A stretch of 33,816 nt of DNA from Woeseiaceae bacterium (GTDB lineage: Bacteria; Pseudomonadota; Gammaproteobacteria; Steroidobacterales; Woeseiaceae), in contig JALHUQ010000049.1 of NCBI GenBank assembly GCA_022866645.1, positions 1 through 33,816 on the forward strand, written 5' to 3'. The first letter of the stretch is position 1, and the number at the start of each line of letters is the position of its first letter. Under the pieces are notes generated by a model that did no database searches, had not been told where the DNA came from, and worked only from the letters and a program-made list of their open reading frames with translations. Position numbers and translations under genes: made by a program. Shown here piece by piece: positions 8,216-15,039 of this stretch.

Positions 8216-9855
8216 CCAAAGATGCCGTGCAAATACCAGTTCGGCGTTCGCTGCCGGTTACGAAACACCCACAAACGCATGCCCACTCCGCTAACTGCCG
8301 TGTAGTAATCACGGGAGATGCCCTGCTCATCCCACCAGCCCGTCTCGAGTCGTTCGGGACCCTCCAGCAGCGTTAGCCGACATCCCTGGTGCAGTGGATA
8401 GCCGCTGTCCGCCGGTAACAAGGCAGGCTCCGGTAACATCCACAACGGACGTTTACTGTCAGCGATCATCGTCAAGGTATTGGCCGACCAGTCCGATAAA
8501 GGACCTCGCACACTCCAGGCATACTCGGGGCGATGCTCCGCTACCATCGTCAGCGCATTCACGGCATGATCCCCGATACGGGCCACGAGGCGCTCTGCAA
8601 GCTGCGTTATGGAGTAGCGGCGTTTTTGTTTTGCTGGTGCGTTGTTGTTAAATGAAAGTCGCGCGGTCTCGGCCTGCAGCGGCTGTGACAGACCGCTGCG
8701 TAAACGCACGGCGATAACCGGCTCAGGAAGTCGCAGCACCTCGAAACGAATTTTAAGAAGATCAAACCAGTGACTCGCGGAGCGGTCAGCAAGCGCTGCG
8801 CCCAGATGCAATTCTGTCGCAACACTTTTGAAATGGAAAAAACTGAAACACAAGCGTTGCGTGCCGAGCTGCCGTGCCAGTAAGAACTGCTCATGTGATA
8901 ACAACAACTCCCGACAGATGTGAAGGAGTAACTCGCGATCTGATTGCTCCTCGGTCATCTCGTAATCGGCACAGAAACGTTCGGGGGCACGCCATGAATC
9001 ACGCGGGTCCGGCAGATGTCCGAGGGCACGATCCAGATCGAGCAAACGTTCCACGCCAAAACGTCGTGCAAAGCCTTCACGCGGCAGGCGCAAACAATCG
9101 CCAATCGTGGTGATACCCATACCGGTCAGTGACTCGCGCTGACCCGCCGGCCAATGCAGACAAGCCAGTGGTAGTTGACGCAATGCAGGACCTAAGTTTT
9201 CTGCGGCGCGTATACAGACCCGGCGTCCCGCCCTTGCCAGCCAGGTTGCAGCCAGCGGTGTTGGTGCGATAGCCACCGCCGCCGAAAAACCCAATACGCC
9301 GAGACCCTGCGAGATTTCCTGTCGCAGGTTTGGCAGCCCGCCGAACAATCTCAGGCTCCCGGCAATCTCCAGCAACAACAGATCCTTGTCAGCAATGCTG
9401 ACAAACGAGGAAAAACGCTCCAGCCAGCTAGCAAGCCGCTCCAGTACCTGTTGTTCGCGAACATGGCTGCGCTCTTCGAGTTTCAGCGTCGGCAACAAAG
9501 CGAGCGCGGCGTTAGCCGACTGGCCCGTCATTATGCCAGCAGCCAGAGCCGCCGCATCCGCCAGCAATACCCGATGGTTGCCGTGCTGCTCTTCGACGAT
9601 TGCCAGTGCCTCGGTGGAAGAACGGCAGGCCTCCAGCGGCAGCTTGGGTAAGCAGACACAAAACCATAAGCGCCGAACCGGCGTTGGCGTGACGGAGACG
9701 GGCGGTGCCAGCGGCAACGGTTCAGCGAAGGGTAAGACCTGCTGTCTTGCAGAGGAAGTCGCACTATCAGCGCGCTTTACTCTCCGCCCTGCGGGCATCG
9801 AAAATCGCGACGCGGTGTCCCGTGCCACGACGGGTGATTTCCATGCCCGGGACAC
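8212..9855 (-). CDS. imuB: ImuB, catalytically inactive Y-family polymerase-like hub of the mutasome
   Basis: This 547-residue Y-family-like protein bridges DnaE2, ImuA and the beta clamp. The Y-family fold is recognisable (LWFCVCLPKLPLEACRSS, LLLEIAGSLRLFGG, RFGVERLLDLDRALG), but the acidic catalytic residues of active polymerases are replaced, as is normal for ImuB. The C-terminal part has the expected QGISRDYYTAV and ends TPNWYLHGIFG. The frame opens with GTG at 9855, two bases after imuA, which puts about 60 residues ahead of the conserved LWFCVCLPKLP start; an internal ATG at 9798 would shorten this to about 42. That extension contains QQVLPF (residues 38-43), which resembles a clamp-binding peptide. 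Translation is coupled to imuA on one side and dnaE2 on the other. Confidence 0.93.
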   Translation of the reverse strand: MSRAWKSPVVARDTASRFSMPAGRRVKRADSATSSARQQVLPFAEPLPLAPPVSVTPTPVRRLWFCVCLPKLPLEACRSSTEALAIVEEQHGNHRVLLADAAALAAGIMTGQSANAALALLPTLKLEERSHVREQQVLERLASWLERFSSFVSIADKDLLLLEIAGSLRLFGGLPNLRQEISQGLGVLGFSAAVAIAPTPLAATWLARAGRRVCIRAAENLGPALRQLPLACLHWPAGQRESLTGMGITTIGDCLRLPREGFARRFGVERLLDLDRALGHLPDPRDSWRAPERFCADYEMTEEQSDRELLLHICRELLLSHEQFLLARQLGTQRLCFSFFHFKSVATELHLGAALADRSASHWFDLLKIRFEVLRLPEPVIAVRLRSGLSQPLQAETARLSFNNNAPAKQKRRYSITQLAERLVARIGDHAVNALTMVAEHRPEYAWSVRGPLSDWSANTLTMIADSKRPLWMLPEPALLPADSGYPLHQGCRLTLLEGPERLETGWWDEQGISRDYYTAVSGVGMRLWVFRNRQRTPNWYLHGIFG

Positions 9856-9857
9856 AG

Positions 9858-10493
9858 CTAAAGTAAATCGTTCAGAACAGTCGGGCGTCCACCACGACTC
9901 TTTAAGATATGAACACGAGTGCCCTGTCCTGTGAACTGCAGTTCCAGACGTAACGCAGCCGCCGAAGCTTGCTGGCGCGCCGCGAGTGGCCGAAACGCAA
10001 TGGCCCAGCTATTCCCTTTCTCTGCCGCCAGTTGCAAGCGTCGGCTGGCTTGATCATCGAGTTTATCGGGCCACAACAATACGGCGGCACAGGTGCCTGA
10101 CGATAATGCCTGCTCAGCCGACCACAATAATTCGCTGTCATCCTTCGGCCGTACGATGAGCATGCGCGACAAATCAATGCCGTGCTGCTGCAATGCCGGC
10201 GCATAGGGTTGAAATGGAGGGGCCACCCAGGCTATCCAGCCCGGTTCTGTGACCTCGCCAGTGTAAGCGGGTGTTTCCTCAGCACTGAGTTGTGCGAGCG
10301 CCGGCATCAACAAGCGCAGTTCGCCAATACCGTACTGCCCGATCAGAATTTCAGTAAGTGCCCCACGTGGCCAACCACCTCCGGGCAGACAGCGATCAAG
10401 CTTGGGATAACCACTGGCAAGTCCCGACCGAGTACCGACCTGACTGCTGCCGCGCCAGACACGCGGGTTCTCGAGTAGCTTCTCCAAACTCAT
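9858..10493 (-). CDS. imuA: ImuA, RecA/SulA-like component of the translesion synthesis mutasome
   Basis: This 211-residue protein has a RecA-like fold and works with ImuB and DnaE2 in mutagenic lesion bypass. Visible family marks are SGYPKLDRCLPGGGWPRGAL near the start (the 'LD..LPGGGWP' motif), then LTEILIGQYGIGELRLLMPAL. The latter sits where RecA has its P-loop and lacks the GKT residues, so ATP binding is doubtful, as is usual in ImuA. A later segment (WIAWVAPPFQPYAPALQQHG) is also typical. ATG at 10493 follows lexA by 12 bases; the TAG stop is two bases from the imuB start. The four genes therefore form one operon. Confidence 0.93.
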   Translation of the reverse strand: MSLEKLLENPRVWRGSSQVGTRSGLASGYPKLDRCLPGGGWPRGALTEILIGQYGIGELRLLMPALAQLSAEETPAYTGEVTEPGWIAWVAPPFQPYAPALQQHGIDLSRMLIVRPKDDSELLWSAEQALSSGTCAAVLLWPDKLDDQASRRLQLAAEKGNSWAIAFRPLAARQQASAAALRLELQFTGQGTRVHILKSRGGRPTVLNDLL

Positions 10494-10505
10494 GCCAGAA
10501 ATCCA

Positions 10506-11123
10506 TCAGTGCAGCGACAAGCCATCGCGTATAACACCAACGACAACGCCTTCGATGACCAGCGCCTGTGTTTTTAAATCAACGATGATGGGTTCAAAGT
10601 CTTCGTTTTCCGGCAATAGCGATACGATTGATCCGGTTTGCCGGTAACGTTTCACCGTCACCTCGTCATCCAGGCGCGCAACGATGATCTGCCGACTGCG
10701 AACTTCAGGTGTGCGATGCACGGCCACAAGATCGCCATCGAGTATGCCGGCATTCTTCATACTCATGCCTTGTACGCGCAACAGATAGTGTGGTTTGGGA
10801 TTGAAAAACTGCGGATCAATCCGGTAATGCGTCTCAATATGTTCTTCCGCGAGGATAGGACTACCGGCTGCGACCCGGCCCACCAGTGGCAAACCCATCT
10901 GATCACGCAAAGAATCCTTCAATTGAATGCCGCGTGATGCCCCGGGCACCAGGTCCAGCACACCCTTGCGTTGCAACGCTCGCAAATGTTCTTCCGCCGC
11001 ATTGGCGGACTTGAAACCCAGCTCCCGGGCGATTTCTGCACGGGTTGGAGGCATGCCTGTTTCGTAGATAACATCTTGAATCAGTTCAAGAATTTGTTTT
11101 TGTCTTGGGGTCAGTTCGCGCAT
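10506..11123 (-). CDS. lexA: LexA, SOS-response repressor and self-cleaving protease
   Basis: This 205-residue repressor binds SOS boxes and cleaves itself when RecA filaments form on damaged DNA. The winged-helix domain covers about 1-70 (MRELTPRQKQILELIQ, PPTRAEIARELGF). The scissile Ala86-Gly87 bond lies in VGRVAAGSPI. The serine/lysine dyad is Ser121 (RVQGMSMKNAGILDGD) and Lys158 (EVTVKRY), nearly the same numbering as E. coli LexA. Upstream lie two LexA boxes and a promoter, so the operon should be autorepressed. Whether this is the only lexA of the genome cannot be told here; many relatives that carry the imu cassette have a second lexA. No defect is visible. Confidence 0.97.
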   Translation of the reverse strand: MRELTPRQKQILELIQDVIYETGMPPTRAEIARELGFKSANAAEEHLRALQRKGVLDLVPGASRGIQLKDSLRDQMGLPLVGRVAAGSPILAEEHIETHYRIDPQFFNPKPHYLLRVQGMSMKNAGILDGDLVAVHRTPEVRSRQIIVARLDDEVTVKRYRQTGSIVSLLPENEDFEPIIVDLKTQALVIEGVVVGVIRDGLSLH

Positions 11124-11134
11124 TTCAGCCGTTC

Positions 11135-11150
11135 CTGTATGTATTCACAG
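11135..11150 (-). promoter_or_regulatory. SOS (LexA) box 1, perfect CTGT-N8-ACAG
   Basis: CTGTATGTATTCACAG matches the gammaproteobacterial consensus CTGT-N8-ACAG exactly. It begins 12 bases upstream of the lexA start codon and lies in the predicted transcript leader, just downstream of the likely start point. Binding here would block initiation or early elongation. Confidence 0.92.
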
Positions 11151-11154
11151 TATG

Positions 11155-11170
11155 CTGGGATTATATACAG
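11155..11170 (-). promoter_or_regulatory. SOS (LexA) box 2, one mismatch, overlapping the -10 element
   Basis: CTGGGATTATATACAG on + differs from CTGT-N8-ACAG by one core base. Its centre is 20 bases from that of box 1, i.e. about two helical turns, as in the double operator of E. coli lexA. On the minus strand its interior contains TATAAT, so repressor bound here covers the -10 element. Confidence 0.88.
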
Positions 11171-11187
11171 TACTTCGGACAGTGCAA
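11160..11187 (-). promoter_or_regulatory. Predicted sigma-70 promoter of the lexA-imuABC operon
   Basis: Read on the minus strand, TTGCAC (11187-11182) and a perfect TATAAT (11165-11160) are separated by 16 bases. Transcription would start near 11153, between the two SOS boxes, leaving a leader of about 30 bases with AGGA ahead of the lexA ATG. No other promoter is evident in the short gaps inside the operon. Confidence 0.75.
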
Positions 11188-11306
11188 GCCCCTGGATGAG
11201 ACTTGTGACGATCTGTCCGTTAGCGTCCGATTGGCCGGCAGGACCCTTTCACCGGTGAGTAAAGAAATTGTTCGGCCTGCCATTCGGGTGCTAGCGAGCG
11301 CTGTCA

Positions 11307-11325
11307 GACACTCCCGTACAGTGTC
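11307..11325. other. Short perfect inverted repeat between lexA and the lipoprotein gene
   Basis: GACACT (11307-11312) and AGTGTC (11320-11325) form a six-base inverted repeat with a seven-base spacer. It sits about 40 bases upstream of the predicted lipoprotein promoter and could be a regulator site or chance. No SOS-box spacing is present here. Confidence 0.3.
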
Positions 11326-11364
11326 GCTCTGTACCGGAAATAGTAAATAAAAACAGACAATTCA

Positions 11365-11393
11365 TTGCAGCAGGAGAGAGATTAGGAAATAAT
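11365..11393 (+). promoter_or_regulatory. Candidate promoter of the Lpp-like lipoprotein gene
   Basis: TTGCAG (11365-11370) and AATAAT (11388-11393) are separated by 17 bases. Transcription would start near 11400 and give a leader of about 35 bases, short like that of lpp in enteric bacteria. The -35 matches only half of the consensus, so this is tentative. Confidence 0.45.
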
Positions 11394-11434
11394 GCGCCTG
11401 CTGTTTTAGCCAACTATTGAAGGGATCTTCTAAA

Positions 11435-11734
11435 ATGAAAAAGACCGCACTCCGAGCTAGCGGACTCGCACTTATACTGGCCTTGGCCGCAGGCTGCGCA
11501 ACAACCGGTTTGGACGACGTTAAAGCAACGGCCGATCGTGCCGCTGCTGATGCCGCTGCTGCAGCTTCTGCTGCTGAAGCTGCACGCGCTTCTGCTGACC
11601 GCGCTGGGCAGGCTGCTGCTGCTGCTCAACGCACTGCTGATCAAGCATTGTCTGCTGCAACTGCAGCTCAGTCTTGCTGTGACGCAAATCGTGAAAGCAT
11701 GGAACGTATGTTCAAGAAATCGATGTCCAAGTAG
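11435..11734 (+). CDS. Lpp/OprI-like alanine-zipper murein lipoprotein
   Basis: This 99-residue outer-membrane lipoprotein resembles Lpp (Braun's lipoprotein) and OprI. It has a short basic start, a hydrophobic stretch and a lipobox LAAGC with the lipidated Cys at 21. The mature part is an Ala-rich helix of regular DRAAADAAAAASAAEAA type, suited to a coiled-coil 'alanine zipper'. The C-terminus FKKSMSK ends in lysine, the residue that L,D-transpeptidases attach to peptidoglycan in Lpp. I use the ATG at 11435, with GAAGGGA upstream; a TTG at 11417 only adds residues before the signal peptide. The mature part is about 79 residues, longer than Lpp (58). An unusual Cys-Cys pair sits at 81-82. The neighbouring convergent gene encodes an L,D-transpeptidase, a likely functional partner; oprI of Pseudomonas has a similar neighbour. 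Confidence 0.85.
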   Translation: MKKTALRASGLALILALAAGCATTGLDDVKATADRAAADAAAAASAAEAARASADRAGQAAAAAQRTADQALSAATAAQSCCDANRESMERMFKKSMSK

Positions 11735-11759
11735 TCTTTTAGACTACCGACAACATCTG

Positions 11760-12773
11760 TCAGAACGCCGCGCTAGTCGCGGCGTTTTTTATGCTAATCC
11801 CAACCGTCTCCGGAATACCGTCCGAGCGTTTGACCATCGCCTCGATGACATCCCAGTCTATCTGACCGGGCTTCACAGACGTCGCTGAGATGAATTGTTC
11901 AGTGACGTGCGTCAACGGATCTTTGTGGACAACATCCATTTTGGGAATCTCGATGTCCGCGTCGAGTTTTTCGATCTGTTCCGGTGATGCCTGTACCGGC
12001 GGCCGCGCGACTTCCAGCAAGGGATGTACTTCGGCGACCAAAGTCTCTCCATCCCAGCCTACTTTCACCGGCACATCGATAATGCGGACTTGTGTCTTTA
12101 CGCTAACGTGCTCAAACAAGAACTCGATGTCTTCCGGAAACATTCGAATACAGCCATGCGAAACGCGCATCCCAACTCCGGCCGGACGGTTAGTTCCGTG
12201 GATCAGATAAGTCGGTATCGCCAGGCGCAGTGCACGCGTACCCAGTGGGTTCTTCGGTCCCGGCGGCACTACTTTCGGCAGCGGGTCTCCGTCCGCCGCA
12301 TGTTCATCGAGGACGGACTGCGGTGGATACCATGCAGGGTTCTTTGCCATCGCCGCGATGTACGTCAGGCCCAATGGTGTTTCCCAGTCCATCCGCCCTA
12401 TGCTGATTGGATAAGTATGAACCTTGGCGGTCTCGCCGGGTTTGGGTTGCGGATAGTAGTACATGCGATATTCAGGAAGGTTCAGAACCAGACCTCTTCG
12501 CGGTCCGGGGGGCAATACGAATCGATTCGGGAGCACGATTTCCGTGCCCTCGCCAGGCACCCAGACGTTTACCCCTGGATTGGCAAGAACCAGATCCTGA
12601 TAACCCAGACCGTAGCGTTGCGCGATGTCGACCAAGGTGTCGTCATACGTCGCGACTATGGTCGACATCTCGCCGATAACATCCTGACCCTCCGGCGGCA
12701 ATTCGTAGATTGCGGCATAGCCGGGTGCGATCGCTGCGATCGTCGCTGCGATTATGAGTATGCGTTGCATCAT
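11760..12773 (-). CDS. L,D-transpeptidase (ErfK/YbiS/YkuD family) with LysM domain
   Basis: This 337-residue exported enzyme either attaches lipoproteins to meso-diaminopimelate of peptidoglycan or makes 3-3 cross-links. A signal peptide (RILIIAATIAAIAPGYA) is followed by a LysM-like peptidoglycan-binding segment at about 40-83 (DTLVDIAQRYGLGYQDLV). The YkuD catalytic domain lies at about 93-220, with the motif IHGTNRPAGVGMRVSHGCIR; the Cys near residue 208 is the nucleophile and the HGT histidine is in place. About 110 C-terminal residues lie beyond the catalytic domain. The last codons run through the terminator hairpin of the convergent lipoprotein gene. The start (ATG-ATG) overlaps the stop of the upstream glutathione S-transferase gene by one base (TAATG). 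Pairing with the Lpp-like gene favours a role in lipoprotein anchoring, which is inference. Confidence 0.92.
   Translation of the reverse strand: MMQRILIIAATIAAIAPGYAAIYELPPEGQDVIGEMSTIVATYDDTLVDIAQRYGLGYQDLVLANPGVNVWVPGEGTEIVLPNRFVLPPGPRRGLVLNLPEYRMYYYPQPKPGETAKVHTYPISIGRMDWETPLGLTYIAAMAKNPAWYPPQSVLDEHAADGDPLPKVVPPGPKNPLGTRALRLAIPTYLIHGTNRPAGVGMRVSHGCIRMFPEDIEFLFEHVSVKTQVRIIDVPVKVGWDGETLVAEVHPLLEVARPPVQASPEQIEKLDADIEIPKMDVVHKDPLTHVTEQFISATSVKPGQIDWDVIEAMVKRSDGIPETVGISIKNAATSAAF
11764..11790 (+). terminator. Rho-independent terminator of the lipoprotein gene
   Basis: AACGCCGCG (11764-11772) pairs perfectly with CGCGGCGTT (11778-11786) around a CTAGT loop, and a run of Ts follows to 11790. 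This is a strong terminator for + strand transcripts. The same bases encode the last residues of the convergent L,D-transpeptidase. A smaller hairpin GTAGTC/GACTAC (11731-11747) lies at the lipoprotein stop codon. Confidence 0.9.
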
Positions 12774-13426
12774 TAACCTGTTTCGTCCCCGTCAATCACT
12801 TCGATCTCAGATTCAGCGGCCAGTAGCCACTCCTGCATTGCTGCGCTTTCGAGCAAGCGGTGTGGATAGTAACCAGCAGATTCCGGCAGATTGATGCCGT
12901 AGGTTCTAAAACGCAATACCACCGGCGCAAACATCGCATCGGCAATCGAAAAATCGCCGAATAACCAGCCCCCCTTATCGCCGTATTTTTTGTGGCACTC
13001 CGCCCAAATCGCGATGATGCGATCAATGTCCCTACCCAACTCGTCCGGCAGTGGGACCTTGCGCCCCATCGCACGGCAGTTCATGGGCATACAGGATCTC
13101 AGGACAGAAAATCCGGAATGCATTTCTGCCGAGATGGCGCGCGCGTGTGCCCGCTCGGCGCTATCCGTCGGCCACAGGTTTTTCTCGGGCCATCGCTCAG
13201 CAATAGTTTCAGCGATCGCCATCGTATCCCAGACGGTGACATCGTCAAGTTGCAGAATGGGAACGCGCCCCGCCGACGAAAACGCCGCTATTTCGCTGAC
13301 TGAATTCGGCAAATCCAGGGCAATTCGGTGCTCTTCGAAGGGAATACCTGCTTCCCTGAGCAGCAACCAGGCACGCAGGGACCACGAGGAATAGTTCTTG
13401 TTACCAATGATGAGTTTGATTTTCAT
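12773..13426 (-). CDS. Glutathione S-transferase family protein
   Basis: This is a 217-residue cytosolic GST-fold protein. The thioredoxin-like N-terminal domain starts MKIKLIIGNKNYSSWSLRAW; the SSWS serines are the likely glutathione-contacting residues in this subgroup. GRVPILQLDD carries the cis-proline, and VWDTMAIAETIAERWP follows. The helical C-terminal domain includes GGWLFGDFSIADAMFAPVV with the conserved capping-box Asp. The substrate is not predictable. It is co-oriented with, and overlaps by one base, the L,D-transpeptidase gene, so the two are probably co-transcribed. No functional link between them is known to me. Confidence 0.9.
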   Translation of the reverse strand: MKIKLIIGNKNYSSWSLRAWLLLREAGIPFEEHRIALDLPNSVSEIAAFSSAGRVPILQLDDVTVWDTMAIAETIAERWPEKNLWPTDSAERAHARAISAEMHSGFSVLRSCMPMNCRAMGRKVPLPDELGRDIDRIIAIWAECHKKYGDKGGWLFGDFSIADAMFAPVVLRFRTYGINLPESAGYYPHRLLESAAMQEWLLAAESEIEVIDGDETG

Positions 13427-13504
13427 AGTACTGCCCGTTTAACTGTGCACATGGTAAACCATCGCGCATTGACCGATATAGGGATTTCCCGGTAGCCTGC
13501 TCGT

Positions 13505-14050
13505 ATGACTATGAAAATCTCTTTCGAGCTCTCGGATAGCGACCTGAATTTTTTTCGCAAAGCTCTGAAGCAGTCCCGTGAAGCGGTACATGACGCCGAG
13601 GAGTCCGAGATAATTGAGGCTGTAAGCGATGTTCTCAATGGAATTCGCCGCAACGAGCCATTGCCTGACTTTGTCGGGAAGCGCATTCCACAACTTGAGT
13701 CATTCATCAGCATGTTGACTGACGACGAATGGCAGTTGCCGGAGGTTGATCGGGAACGATTGCTCGCGACCTTCGTTTACTTTGCCGATCCGGAAGACAT
13801 CCTGCCCGACGACATTCCGGTCATAGGTTATCTCGACGATGTGATCATCATCGAACTCGTCGTCCGCGAACTGCATCACGTACGCATTGCCTACGACGAC
13901 TTTTGTCAGTTCCGCAATGAATTTGACGAAGCCAACGGGAAGGATGTTGATCCGGTAATTCGGCGCGACCGAATCGATCGTCAACGGCAAAAACTGCATC
14001 AGCGAATGCAGCGCCGCTCAGCGCAGCAAAAGAAAAGTGAACTCTGGTGA
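13505..14050 (+). CDS. DUF1232 (YkvA-like) domain protein
   Basis: This 181-residue protein has its recognisable part at about 75-125, where PEDILPDDIPVIGYLDDVII matches the DUF1232/YkvA core ('D-x-[IL]-P-D-x-I-P-x-x-G-x-x-D-D'). The first 60 residues are a charged helical region (SDLNFFRKALKQSREAVHDA), and the C-terminus is very basic and Gln-rich (RQKLHQRMQRRSAQQKK). Many relatives have membrane-like helices, but here the core is too polar for a confident membrane segment. The function of the family is unknown. ATG at 13505 is used; a second in-frame ATG lies two codons later and the ribosome site is weak. It is divergent from the GST gene and convergent with fabH. Confidence 0.75.
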   Translation: MTMKISFELSDSDLNFFRKALKQSREAVHDAEESEIIEAVSDVLNGIRRNEPLPDFVGKRIPQLESFISMLTDDEWQLPEVDRERLLATFVYFADPEDILPDDIPVIGYLDDVIIIELVVRELHHVRIAYDDFCQFRNEFDEANGKDVDPVIRRDRIDRQRQKLHQRMQRRSAQQKKSELW

Positions 14051-14070
14051 GAGCACAGCGCAGCGGTGCG

Positions 14071-15039
14071 TCAAAGACGCATTAATACAGAACCCCAGGT
14101 AAAGCCGCCGCCAAAGGCTTCCATCAGAATCAACTGACCCCGTTTCAGCCTTCCATCGCGAATGCCGACGTCGAGTGCCATCGGTACGGAAGCCGCAGAA
14201 GTGTTGCCATGGTCCTGAACGGTTACGATGACTTTTTCCATGGGCATGTCGAGGCGTTTCGCCATTGCCTGAATAATGCGAATGTTTGCCTGGTGCGGCA
14301 CCAGCCAATCGAGTTCCTCTTTCGAGACGCCAGCATCGTCCAGCGTTTCCATTGCGATTTTGCCCAGTGTCTTTACGGCAACTTTAAAGACCTCATTACC
14401 GGACATCATAATTTTCGCACCCGCTGTGCCAGCAGTCGCCAGATCCTTGGATGCGCCGACCGGGTAGTACAACAAGTCCTTGTATTGCCCATCGGCGCCA
14501 AGGTGACAGGAAATAATCCCTGGCTCCTCGGATGGCTTCAATATGACAGCGCCGGCGCCATCCCCGAACAAGACGCAGGTATTGCGATCGCTCCAGTCGA
14601 CTAGTTTGGTGATGCATTCAGCACCCATAACCAAAGCGCACTTTACTTCGCCGGCCTTAATGAATTTGTCAGCCGTGGTCAGTGCGTATATGAAGCCTGT
14701 GCATGCTGCTTCGAGACTAAAGGCTGTGCAGGCCGGGATGCCGAGCTTGTGCTGAATAATGGTGGAAATGTTCGGGAAAATAAGATCGGGCGTCGTTGTG
14801 CCGGTGATAACCATGTCGATTTCGGAGACACTAATTCCGGCGTCCTCGATCGCGACTTTCGCCGCCTCAATGCACATATCCGAGGTCGTCTGATCTTCAG
14901 CGCAGACGTGTCGCCGTTCTACACCGGTGCGAGTACGAATCCACTCGTCCGACGTATCAACTATTTTTTCCAGATCGGCGTTCGTCATGATTCGTTCGGG
15001 CAGGTAACGACCCGTTCCAACGATGCGCGAATACGTCAT
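14071..15039 (-). CDS. fabH: Beta-ketoacyl-ACP synthase III
   Basis: This 322-residue enzyme starts fatty-acid synthesis by condensing acetyl-CoA with malonyl-ACP in the cytoplasm. The catalytic triad is Cys113 (LEAACTGFIYAL), His249 (WLVPHQANIRII) and Asn279 (DHGNTSAASVPMAL), all at family positions. The N-terminus MTYSRIVGTGRYLPERI and the WIRTRTGVERR segment are typical. Its start overlaps the plsX stop by four bases (ATGA), so the two genes are coupled. In E. coli fabD, fabG and acpP follow fabH; here a convergent DUF1232 gene follows, so the fab cluster is split in this genome. The gene looks complete. Confidence 0.96.
   Translation of the reverse strand: MTYSRIVGTGRYLPERIMTNADLEKIVDTSDEWIRTRTGVERRHVCAEDQTTSDMCIEAAKVAIEDAGISVSEIDMVITGTTTPDLIFPNISTIIQHKLGIPACTAFSLEAACTGFIYALTTADKFIKAGEVKCALVMGAECITKLVDWSDRNTCVLFGDGAGAVILKPSEEPGIISCHLGADGQYKDLLYYPVGASKDLATAGTAGAKIMMSGNEVFKVAVKTLGKIAMETLDDAGVSKEELDWLVPHQANIRIIQAMAKRLDMPMEKVIVTVQDHGNTSAASVPMALDVGIRDGRLKRGQLILMEAFGGGFTWGSVLMRL

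Noticed and set aside
9386..9934. 182-codon + strand frame over imuB and imuA
   Set aside because: It overlaps two well-supported genes and has no family character.
12024..12776. 250-codon frame antisense to the L,D-transpeptidase gene
   Set aside because: Composition is that of a shadow frame (Arg/Gln/His-rich), and the opposite strand has clear LysM and YkuD motifs.
13451..13462. ATGGTAAACCAT inverted repeat between the GST and DUF1232 genes as an operator
   Set aside because: Only five-base arms and no further support; likely chance in a short divergent gap.
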